A stretch of DNA of 64,000 bases from Indolivaga macrotermitis. Its GTDB lineage: Bacteria; Bacteroidota; Bacteroidia; Bacteroidales; Dysgonomonadaceae. How positions within the stretch are numbered: the stretch's first letter is position 1; each line of letters opens with the position of its first letter. A program made the translations under genes and the position numbers. The notes beneath the pieces are model-generated. The model did no database searches and was not told the origin of the DNA. It saw nothing but the letters and a program-made list of their open reading frames with translations. Shown here piece by piece: positions 8,801-16,086 of the stretch. Location of the stretch: assembly GCF_900128985.1 (NCBI RefSeq), contig NZ_FQUC01000001.1, positions 372,001 through 436,000 of the forward strand, in the 5' to 3' direction.

Positions 8801-10316
8801 CGAAAATATATTGTATAATAATCAATTGGAGGATGGTGTGAAATCCCAGTTACAATTGGTTTTGAAAAATACCAATCGAATGATACGGATGGTCAATCAG
8901 ATTCTGGATTTCAGGAAAGTACAGAAACAGAAATTTAAGTTACAGAAAACACCTATAGGTGCCTATGTAGAGGAGATATGTAATGGGTTTATTGAAATAT
9001 CACATGAAAAGCGCATCGATCTGAGAATAAGTAATGAAGCCGGCGATATTTTATTGTGGATCGACAGGGATAATTTCGAGAAGCTTTTGTTTAATCTTTT
9101 GTCAAACGCTTTTAAATATACACCCGAGGGTAAAACTATCGAAGTTATTGTAAGACCTGTAAAAGAGAATAGTATAGAAGTGATGGTGAAAGACGAAGGA
9201 TATGGTATGACACGCGAAATACAGACTAAATTATTCGTCCGGTTTGCCTCGTTCAATAAAGATAAAAGTAAACCCAGTACCGGAATTGGTCTTTCTATAG
9301 TGAAAGAGGTGGCAGACAGGCACCATGCAAGAATATCTGTGTCGAGTGAAGTGGACAGAGGTAGTAGCTTTTCAGTGTTCTTTCCCCGCGGGCTCGATCA
9401 TTTCCGTGATGATCCTAATGTCGAACTTGTGTACAATGAAAATGCAGAGATAGAGATCGGACTACCGGGGCGTAATCTTACCGAGGCCGAGATGACAGAG
9501 AGCGATCCTGAGCTGGAATCCGACTTATTGGCAAATATTCTCATTGCAGAAGATGATCCCGACCTGAGACATTTTCTGAAAGCAATGCTCAGCCCTCATT
9601 ATAATGTTATAGAAGCTGCTGATGGCAAGATTGGCTACGACCTTGCAGTTTCTCATATCCCGGATTTTATTATTAGTGATCTGATGATGCCTGAAATAGA
9701 CGGGCTCGAGTTTTTACAAAAAATACGGAGTAAAACCGAAACAAGCCATATTCCATTCATTCTATTAACGGCAAAATCAGATATCGAAAGTAAGCTGAGC
9801 GGTCTCGAATATGGTGCCGACGATTATATAACCAAACCGTTTAGTGTAAACTACCTGAAAGCCAGAATCGCAAATATAATCAGACAAAGAAAAGCTTTGT
9901 TCGAAAACTATACCGGGAATAAATCCCCCGAGCCGAAAGAGAAATCAAGGGTAAACAACGATCCTGTAATTACATCACAGGATGAAGGCTTCATCTTGAA
10001 GGTCAGAGATGAAATTTATAATAATATGGACGACAGTACATTCCTCATTGACGATCTGGCCTCTGCTATGGCTATGAGTCGTACTGTATTCTTTAAAAAA
10101 CTGAAAAGCCTTACCGGGCAAGCTCCTGTCGATTTTATCCGGGATATCCGGATGAACCGGGCAGCGGAATTTCTTGTAGAAACAAATTATACCATAAAAG
10201 AAATAGCTTATATGGTAGGCATTTCTGACACAAAATATTTCACTCAATGTTTCAAAAAGAAATTTGAAATGCCTCCGAGTGAGTACCGGAATAAAATAAG
10301 GACGAAAGAAGATTGA
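5895..10316 (+). CDS. Hybrid two-component system sensor/regulator 1 (HTCS)
   Basis: This 1473-residue one-protein signalling system has a signal peptide (1-22), a periplasmic double beta-propeller built of two-component-regulator repeats (about 25-790, recurrent motifs such as IWIGT and NLWLGT), a Y_Y_Y domain (about 800-890), one membrane segment (about 907-931), a histidine kinase with H956 in the ISHEIRTPL motif, an ATPase domain (N-box NLLSNAFKYT from 1067, GIGLSI near 1131), a receiver domain with D1262 (SDLMMPEIDG) and a conserved TKPF, and a C-terminal AraC helix-turn-helix domain (about 1370-1470). All key signalling residues are present. HTCS proteins normally bind an oligosaccharide between propeller and Y_Y_Y domains and activate the adjacent PUL. 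Its position just upstream of susC1 makes module 1 the likely target. Confidence 0.95.
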   Translation: MFSKRVCLLLCFVFLYLSAILAQPKCYFEHYGSAEGLPQHSVMDILQDRNGFMWFATWDGLCKFDGYNFKTYRILDSKEELTRSNRIEHIDEDSNGYIWVTLPYEKEPLRFDPKTETFMGLRSLKGFSDSRFLGKRAITTKSGKVWFVSDQTGCICVLDKNFNVEVYNKSNRRIRTDKVYDAYEDSRGNSWLLTNDGLYMVAADDNKKVTEQVVGSEKEESNKAQSFYSVFELKSEIWFGSDRGHVWIYNKHNGQFKLLDTHSTSAIRIIKGIDENQIVFISESDGFFIYHRASDKLVHYTTENLPNMRTNVIHSCYLDKDKKLWLELDCTGVALFNTETHKLKHYEAKVETAISNVYPPNFFVLEDKNGRTWVHPRGGGFSLYDSTRDRLIPFYNEPQSTDWRFSNMLHIAFSDQQGNLWLGTRSQGLDKVIFDNEIFKTRIIDPNIHSTANNDVRCIYLDSDKRMWVSTKLGKTFVYDKNRKLLGYICRDGSIGNGIPLSGTCYSIMEDTRKNIWIGTKGEGLYRLTPEQGNAKYRISQYKSSNNDLYSLTGNSIYSIFQDSKNRIWIGTYGTGGLNLFDDAQGGQFINVKNQLKNYPAQGAQIRAISSDKYGNICVGTTLGLIMFSPEFENPESIEYKIYTRGSDGRSLNASDIYDICTTRKGETYLATFGGGLSKIEKVDKKGFPTGFVSYTIRDGLPSNVLLTIVDDRHSNLWIASEGNITKFDTQKKVFETYSGVSRMVSGETFSEGSRCLADSGMVYFGYSKGLIYLDPDRVSNNTFKPYVALTRFQIGNKDVPIGGNSPLQENIDDQAYIKLNHKQNLINIEFVALDYVDPSRIIYAYKLEGFDKDWIVTQNQRIANYTNLSPGKYQFKVRSTNSDGVWMDNERTVDIEITPSFWQTGWAYLLYVILFVALVYVILRVLFVFFRLQDKIKLEKEQAEMKIRFFTDISHEIRTPLTMIVSPVENILYNNQLEDGVKSQLQLVLKNTNRMIRMVNQILDFRKVQKQKFKLQKTPIGAYVEEICNGFIEISHEKRIDLRISNEAGDILLWIDRDNFEKLLFNLLSNAFKYTPEGKTIEVIVRPVKENSIEVMVKDEGYGMTREIQTKLFVRFASFNKDKSKPSTGIGLSIVKEVADRHHARISVSSEVDRGSSFSVFFPRGLDHFRDDPNVELVYNENAEIEIGLPGRNLTEAEMTESDPELESDLLANILIAEDDPDLRHFLKAMLSPHYNVIEAADGKIGYDLAVSHIPDFIISDLMMPEIDGLEFLQKIRSKTETSHIPFILLTAKSDIESKLSGLEYGADDYITKPFSVNYLKARIANIIRQRKALFENYTGNKSPEPKEKSRVNNDPVITSQDEGFILKVRDEIYNNMDDSTFLIDDLASAMAMSRTVFFKKLKSLTGQAPVDFIRDIRMNRAAEFLVETNYTIKEIAYMVGISDTKYFTQCFKKKFEMPPSEYRNKIRTKED

Positions 10317-10344
10317 CTCTTGTATTGATCATATCGAAAATTAG

Positions 10345-10372
10345 GGATAGGCTGAGCGGTCTATCCTTTTTT
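10345..10372 (+). terminator. Intrinsic terminator of hybrid sensor 1
   Basis: GGATAG (10345-10350) pairs with CTATCC (10361-10366) around a 10-base loop and is followed by a T run, 30 bases after the sensor-1 stop. It separates the sensor gene from the susC1 operon. Confidence 0.6.
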
Positions 10373-10387
10373 ATATGTATTTACATG

Positions 10388-10435
10388 AGGGGGTATCAAG
10401 GTTAATGGCTTGTAATGAGAATAATATAGGGGGAA
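10388..10435 (+). promoter_or_regulatory. Candidate regulator-binding region upstream of susC1
   Basis: This region has AGGGGGTA at 10388-10395 and the close variant AGGGGGAA at 10428-10435, 40 bases apart (about four helical turns). TTAACCT-type words also occur here: AAGGTTAA (10398-10405, inverted), TTTAACCT (10443-10450) and TTAACCTT (10472-10479). The gene-free interval 10317-10672 otherwise contains the sensor-1 terminator, the promoter and a leader of about 150 bases with no credible gene. Confidence 0.4.
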
Positions 10436-10482
10436 TTTTAGGTTTAACCTGATTACACCCAGCAACACTTCTTAACCTTTTT

Positions 10483-10514
10483 TACATTTGTTTCGAAGCA
10501 TAGCCTTAATCTTT
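10483..10514 (+). promoter_or_regulatory. Candidate susC1 promoter core
   Basis: TACATTTG (10483-10490) is followed by GCATA (10498-10502) and TAATCTTT (10507-10514). The combination GCATA, four bases, TAATCTTT recurs exactly upstream of susC2 (56225-56241), also preceded by TACATTTGTT. Either TACATTTG is the -7 box, or its TTTG is the -33 element and TAATCTTT a variant -7 box. Confidence 0.5.
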
Positions 10515-10672
10515 AAGGTTCGAAAATCTAATTTAAAACAACATGAAAAATAGAAGTATATGAAGAAACATTGTTAACGATTGAGTGATTTAACCGCAAA
10601 AGACTGCCTACTATGAGAATAAAGGCATTCTGTAAAATCTAAAGTTTTTCTTAAACCTAAAATGAAAAGATC

Positions 10673-13600
10673 ATGAAAGAATACAAATCTGGAAAGGAGA
10701 AAAATAGCTCTGTGTTAAGAGTATTGTTCTTGTCTTTCTGCTTTTTCCTGGTGGGGACAATGGCGTTCGCTCAATCGGGAATCGTAATAACAGGAACCGT
10801 ACAGGACGATATGGGACCATTACCCGGAGTTAGTGTCGCTATAAAAGGTACTACTACCGGAACTTTGAGCGATCTGGATGGGAAGTTTTCACTTTCTGTA
10901 CCTAATGATAAAGTAACCCTTACATTCTCGTTTGTCGGTTATATTTCTCAAAATATAGCTATTGGGGCAAATCGCAATTTAAATGTAGTTATGGCAACCG
11001 AAGACAATTCGTTAGATGAAATTGTTGTGATCGGCTATGGAGCAGTCAGAAAGAAAGACTTAACAGGGGCAATCTCTTCTGTTTCCAGCAAGGATCTGGT
11101 TTCAGTTCCGGCTACAACTGCTGCACAGGCTTTGCAAGGTAAGGCTGCCGGTGTGAATATCGTTACCGCCAGTGGCGCTCCCGGTGCAGGAGTAGAGGTT
11201 ACTATCCGTGGAGGTACTTCTATCACACAAAGCACCAAACCTCTTTATATTGTGGATGGATTCGAAATGACGGATGCGCTTACAAACATAGCAGTTCATG
11301 ATATCGAAAGTATCGAAGTGTTGAAAGATGCATCATCTACAGCAATATACGGAGCACGTGGATCTAACGGTATTATCCTGATTACTACCAAATCAGGAAA
11401 GAAAGGAAAAACTACAGTATCTTATAATACTTATTTTTCGTTCGATAAGATATCCAAGAAACTGGACATGATGTCTAACTCTGAAGATTTTGTGAAATAT
11501 CAGTATGAAATGGCTGAATTACAGGGAAAAACGACTCAGTGGAGTAATGTCTTCGACAACAGTATGGGAGTCGATAATCCTGAGTTCTATACCGGAGTTT
11601 ATGGCCGTATTAATAACCGTTACAGTGGTGTAGGCGGAATCAACTGGCAGGATGAAGTATTTGGCGGTTCTGCATTGACTCAAAGCCACAATGTAAGTAT
11701 ATCTACAGGAAGTGAGCACACTCAAGTGTTATTGACCTATAACTATAATGGACAGGATGGTTTACTAGCTAACCATAGCTACGATAAAAATACAGTTCGT
11801 GCCAAAGTCAAATCAGAACTTTATAAAGGTATCCGTCTTGATTTCAATTCTATGTTCTCTAATGCATCTACCGATGGTGGTGGTAAATACGATGGAATGA
11901 AATCGGTTCTTCTGCAACCGATAAATGGAGGAACTATGTTTACCCGTGATCAATTGCTGAATACTCAGACTTATCCCGATTTTTCGAGCTTAGATTCTAG
12001 TTACGATACAGCTAACCCTATTGTTCAGAATAATGCATCTACATCAAATAAACGAGCACGTCTGTTCAATGTTAATGCCGGATTAGAAATCGATTTCCTA
12101 AAACATTTTACTTGGCGAACTTCAGGAAATTACGAATGGACAAATAGCAAGTCTACTTCTTTTGCTGATGAAAACTCGACATCGTATTTGATGGACCCCG
12201 TTAATACAGGTATCAACGGAAGTATAGGTAATTCAGAAGAATATAGATATCAGATAACCAATACTGTGAATTATAGTCAGACTTTTGCCGAGAAACACAA
12301 AGTTGGAGCTATGTTAGGACACGAGGTTACTTATAACGAGTCGGAAGAAAACAGTATGAAGCTGAAACAATTCCCATATCCTAACTATGGACTGGATGAT
12401 ATTTCGAATGCTACAGTGTATGAAAAAGAAGCTAAACACTCGCGTAATGGTCTTGTATCTCTTTTCGCACGTGTCAACTATACATACGATGAGCGTTATT
12501 TATTGACGGCAACAATCCGTAAAGACGGTTCGTCTAAATTCTCGAAAGATAATAAATGGGGAACTTTCCCTTCTGTAGCCGGTGCATGGCGCGTTTCGGA
12601 AGAAAAATTCTGGAAAGGAAGTAAAATAGAGAATACAATCAGTAGCTTGAAACTACGTGTAGGATATGGTATCACAGGTAATAACGGAATCGGCAATAAC
12701 CTGTACTCAACAACTATGACGCAAACAGATTATCCGATAAATAATACTACCGGAAATCCTGCTTATGTGCCAAGTACGACATTGGGTAATAAAGACCTGA
12801 AGTGGGAAACATTGCGTGCTACCAATATCGGTTTGGACTTAGGTTTATTCAACAGCCGTGTGAATTTTACAGCAGAGTGGTATAATAACGAAATCAGCGA
12901 TATGTTGATGGCATCTGTTATCCCTGCTTCAACAGGATATACCAAGCAGTATCAGAATGTAGGTGAGATGCGTAACCGTGGATGGGAGTTTACTTTGAAT
13001 ACAGTAAATGTGCGCACAAAAGATTTCCAATGGACTACAGACCTGAATCTGTCATTTAATAAATCGAAGGTAACATCTCTTGAAAAAGGCTTAACAGATA
13101 AAACTTTCACTGTCGGAGGTAACCGTTCGGGAACTCTTACATATTATGCTGTTGTAGGTCAGAAACTCGGAGATATGTATGGTTATGTGTATGAAGGAGT
13201 CTATACTACTGATGACTTTATCCAAAACGGTGATGGTTCTCTAACCTTAAAAGACGGGGTTGTAAAACCTTATGGAGATACTACACCAAGTCCCGGTGAT
13301 ATGAAATTTGCAGCAGACAATGAAGAAGGCGACCAATTTACCCGTCAGTTGGTTAAGATCGGTAACGGTACACCTGATATGATAGGAGGATTTACCAATA
13401 CATTTGTATATAAAGGTTTTGACTTGAATGTATTCATGAAATTCAGCATAGGAAACGACATATACAATGCTTCAAAACACAGTATGAGCCCCTATGCTCT
13501 TTTCCAGAATGTTCCGTCTAAATTTGGTGACAACTACTACCGCCTGATAGATCCTGCAACCGGGAAGAAAGCTACTACATTGGCTCGTATGAAAGAATTG

Positions 13601-13939
13601 AACCCGAATGAGTCTTCACGCACCTGGAGTTTGAATAATACAAACTCAAGCTACATCACTTATCCTTCTTCTTACTATGTTGAAGATGGTTCGTACTTGC
13701 GTCTTGCACAAGTAACTATTGGTTATACGTTGCCAAAAACATGGTTGCAGAAAGCGATGATATCCAGTGCACGTATCTATTTTACAGCGAATAATCTGGC
13801 AACAATAACCGGTTACTCGGGTTACGACCCCGAAGTTTCGGCTGGTGACAGTGACTATGTAATTTGTACTCCCGGTTATGACAGTTCGACTTATCCACGT
13901 TCAAGGAGTTATGTGGTTGGTCTAAACTTAACATTCTAA
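10673..13939 (+). CDS. susC: SusC-like TonB-dependent outer-membrane transporter 1
   Basis: This 1088-residue outer-membrane transporter imports oligosaccharides together with its SusD partner. A signal peptide (about 1-34, ending AFAQ) is followed by a carboxypeptidase-regulatory-like domain (about 38-115, with GTVQDDMGPLPGVSVAIKGT), a TonB-box/plug segment (DEIVVIGYG, then KDASSTAIYGARGSNGIILITTK) and a long beta-barrel ending in the aromatic-terminated VGLNLTF. The length is normal for the SusC/RagA family. It is the first gene of the long module-1 operon, 18 bases ahead of susD1, and has a leader of about 150 bases. Given the enzymes encoded downstream, the cargo is probably pectic (RG-I) oligosaccharides. 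Confidence 0.95.
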   Translation: MKEYKSGKEKNSSVLRVLFLSFCFFLVGTMAFAQSGIVITGTVQDDMGPLPGVSVAIKGTTTGTLSDLDGKFSLSVPNDKVTLTFSFVGYISQNIAIGANRNLNVVMATEDNSLDEIVVIGYGAVRKKDLTGAISSVSSKDLVSVPATTAAQALQGKAAGVNIVTASGAPGAGVEVTIRGGTSITQSTKPLYIVDGFEMTDALTNIAVHDIESIEVLKDASSTAIYGARGSNGIILITTKSGKKGKTTVSYNTYFSFDKISKKLDMMSNSEDFVKYQYEMAELQGKTTQWSNVFDNSMGVDNPEFYTGVYGRINNRYSGVGGINWQDEVFGGSALTQSHNVSISTGSEHTQVLLTYNYNGQDGLLANHSYDKNTVRAKVKSELYKGIRLDFNSMFSNASTDGGGKYDGMKSVLLQPINGGTMFTRDQLLNTQTYPDFSSLDSSYDTANPIVQNNASTSNKRARLFNVNAGLEIDFLKHFTWRTSGNYEWTNSKSTSFADENSTSYLMDPVNTGINGSIGNSEEYRYQITNTVNYSQTFAEKHKVGAMLGHEVTYNESEENSMKLKQFPYPNYGLDDISNATVYEKEAKHSRNGLVSLFARVNYTYDERYLLTATIRKDGSSKFSKDNKWGTFPSVAGAWRVSEEKFWKGSKIENTISSLKLRVGYGITGNNGIGNNLYSTTMTQTDYPINNTTGNPAYVPSTTLGNKDLKWETLRATNIGLDLGLFNSRVNFTAEWYNNEISDMLMASVIPASTGYTKQYQNVGEMRNRGWEFTLNTVNVRTKDFQWTTDLNLSFNKSKVTSLEKGLTDKTFTVGGNRSGTLTYYAVVGQKLGDMYGYVYEGVYTTDDFIQNGDGSLTLKDGVVKPYGDTTPSPGDMKFAADNEEGDQFTRQLVKIGNGTPDMIGGFTNTFVYKGFDLNVFMKFSIGNDIYNASKHSMSPYALFQNVPSKFGDNYYRLIDPATGKKATTLARMKELNPNESSRTWSLNNTNSSYITYPSSYYVEDGSYLRLAQVTIGYTLPKTWLQKAMISSARIYFTANNLATITGYSGYDPEVSAGDSDYVICTPGYDSSTYPRSRSYVVGLNLTF

Positions 13940-13957
13940 CTAAAAAAGATTTAAGTC

Positions 13958-16033
13958 ATGAAAAAAATATCAAAAATAAAAAAGACATTCATCCTGTCAT
14001 CCGCTTTAGCCCTGTTTTTAGGGATGACATCGTGTAGCGATTGGTTAGAAATGCCTCCTTACAATGCGTCTGATGCAGAAACCGTGTTCTCAGATGAAGC
14101 AACAGCCGATATGTATGTTCAGGGTTGTTACCGGGGGCTGATCCATCAGGAGATGTATTATCAGCTGGGTATGGGCGAAACAGTAGTGCATTCGAGCGAA
14201 GACGGCTCTACCAATAACTCGAAATACAATGTATGTAATTATTTCTATGATACTACATCACCTTATACTGTAACAACAATTTACAAAGAACAGTACCGTA
14301 TTATCGAATCGACTAATATTGCTATCAGCCGGTTACAAAGAATGGGGGAAACCACTAAACGTAATGCGTTGTTAGGAGAAGCACTTGCTATCCGTGCATA
14401 TTGCTACTACAATCTGATCCGTATTTATGGTGATGTTCCTGCAGTTTGGACACCTCTGGAAGAAATGGATCCAAATGACGAAAATACATTTTATCCGAAA
14501 CGTTCACCCAGAGATGAAATTTATGATCAGATAATCGCAGACCTGCAAACAGCAGTAGAATATATACCCTGGTATTCCGAAAGTGGTTATGCCACATACG
14601 AACGTCTGACTAAACAAGGAACTTATGCCATGTTGGCACGTATAGCCCTTTATGCCGGAGGTTATTCATTGCGTTGGAATTTGGAAACAAACGATCCCGC
14701 TTCGATGAAGATGGAACGCCGTAGCGATGCAACCCGCGTTCGCGAACTGTATCAGATTGCCAGCGATGCTTGTCAGGCAGTTGTATCTAAAGGCGAAAAC
14801 TCACTAGTTCAGGCTAAAAATGGTATGAGTGGTTTTGAGCATCTGTGGTATAATTTCTGTCAGCGCAACTTCGGGGAAACAGCTCCCGAAATGCTTTGGG
14901 AACTAGCTCAATACGGTGAAAATACAAATTCGAATTTCGGGGTGTTGGCACATCCGGGATCCAGAGGTGGAGTTTTTGGTTCTCGTAAAGCTATGCAGTT
15001 TATGTTACCGACCTACTACTTGTCGTTTGATAAGAACGATACCCGTCGCGATGTATCTTGTACATCATACAGTATCTACTTCTTAGATAAAGGAGCTGCG
15101 GGAGATACATGGGTCGATGTAGGTACTACATATTCGTGTATTATGCCCGGTAAGTTCCGTATCTCATGGTGTACCGAACCTCAGGAAGCAGCTAAGCGTA
15201 ACCTGAATATCCCGTTGTTGCGTTATTCCGATGTATTGTTAATGTATGCCGAAGCTCAGAACTACTTGTCTGGTAACCCTACGGAAGCAGCTAAGAATGC
15301 ATTAAAACAAGTGAGAGAACGTGCAGGTATCGGTTCTATGGCAATACCTTCCGACCAACAGGGGTTTGAAGATGCAATTGTACAGGAACGTAAATGGGAA
15401 TTTGCGGGCGAGTTTAACCTTCGTACCGACCTGATCCGCATGAATCGTTTGGCAAAAGAACTCGCAGCTACAAAACAAGATATGAAAGACTTGTCTGATC
15501 GCACAGGCAAATATGGCAGCACTCCGGTTTATCGTTTGTATAAGCTTCAGCAAGATGCTCAGGTATATGGTGATAAGTTCTTGGCGCTGGATTATATTGA
15601 ATTGACAAGTGCTTCAGAAATAGCTACCGTTAAGAATGTTCCTACCAATTCCAGTGACTACGAAGCATATCAGGCTGAACTTGCAAAAATAGTGAAGGCT
15701 CATGGTGTTTCGATGGGTAATAACGAGAAATGGTATCCTGCAAATATGTTCGAGGCATATACAAGTACCTTCAACGGAAATGCACGTAAAGCAGCAGGTT
15801 TCACTAACGGTTTCAATGCATTACAAATAGGTAATATTATTTATACCAAACCTACCGGATCGGCAGAAAATGGAGGAAATTATCCGAACTGGATCGAAGC
15901 TCCCGATGGAAGCGATGGCCTATACTATGGCTTTAAGGAAAACTGTGTTGAATTATTACCATTTGCGGCTAAGTCAGCCGGTCATCCGATGATTGATAAT
16001 CCGAATCTGACACAGCATCCTGGTTATAAATAA
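13958..16033 (+). CDS. susD: SusD/RagB-like surface glycan-binding lipoprotein 1
   Basis: This 691-residue lipoprotein has a lipobox at residues 23-26 (MTSC, lipidated C26) and a SusD fold built on TPR-like helices; the segment LGEALAIRAYCYYNLIRIYGDVP near residues 130-150 is the classic SusD signature, and LLRYSDVLLMYAEAQNYL is another conserved block. SusD proteins form a lid on the SusC barrel and bind glycan at the cell surface. The gene lies 18 bases after susC1. At 691 residues it is longer than the typical 500-600, with an extended C-terminal part after about residue 480. The ligand is presumed to be a pectic oligosaccharide. Confidence 0.95.
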   Translation: MKKISKIKKTFILSSALALFLGMTSCSDWLEMPPYNASDAETVFSDEATADMYVQGCYRGLIHQEMYYQLGMGETVVHSSEDGSTNNSKYNVCNYFYDTTSPYTVTTIYKEQYRIIESTNIAISRLQRMGETTKRNALLGEALAIRAYCYYNLIRIYGDVPAVWTPLEEMDPNDENTFYPKRSPRDEIYDQIIADLQTAVEYIPWYSESGYATYERLTKQGTYAMLARIALYAGGYSLRWNLETNDPASMKMERRSDATRVRELYQIASDACQAVVSKGENSLVQAKNGMSGFEHLWYNFCQRNFGETAPEMLWELAQYGENTNSNFGVLAHPGSRGGVFGSRKAMQFMLPTYYLSFDKNDTRRDVSCTSYSIYFLDKGAAGDTWVDVGTTYSCIMPGKFRISWCTEPQEAAKRNLNIPLLRYSDVLLMYAEAQNYLSGNPTEAAKNALKQVRERAGIGSMAIPSDQQGFEDAIVQERKWEFAGEFNLRTDLIRMNRLAKELAATKQDMKDLSDRTGKYGSTPVYRLYKLQQDAQVYGDKFLALDYIELTSASEIATVKNVPTNSSDYEAYQAELAKIVKAHGVSMGNNEKWYPANMFEAYTSTFNGNARKAAGFTNGFNALQIGNIIYTKPTGSAENGGNYPNWIEAPDGSDGLYYGFKENCVELLPFAAKSAGHPMIDNPNLTQHPGYK

Positions 16034-16086
16034 TTTACGTAGTGATTATTTAAATGTGAATTTCATATATAATCAAAGATAAGATC

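Noticed and set aside
10662-10676. A four-codon mini-ORF (ATG AAA AGA TCA TGA) overlapping the susC1 start
   Set aside because: Too short to be informative and easily explained by chance in A+T-rich leader DNA; a similar ATG ATA TGA lies before the gene at 63750.
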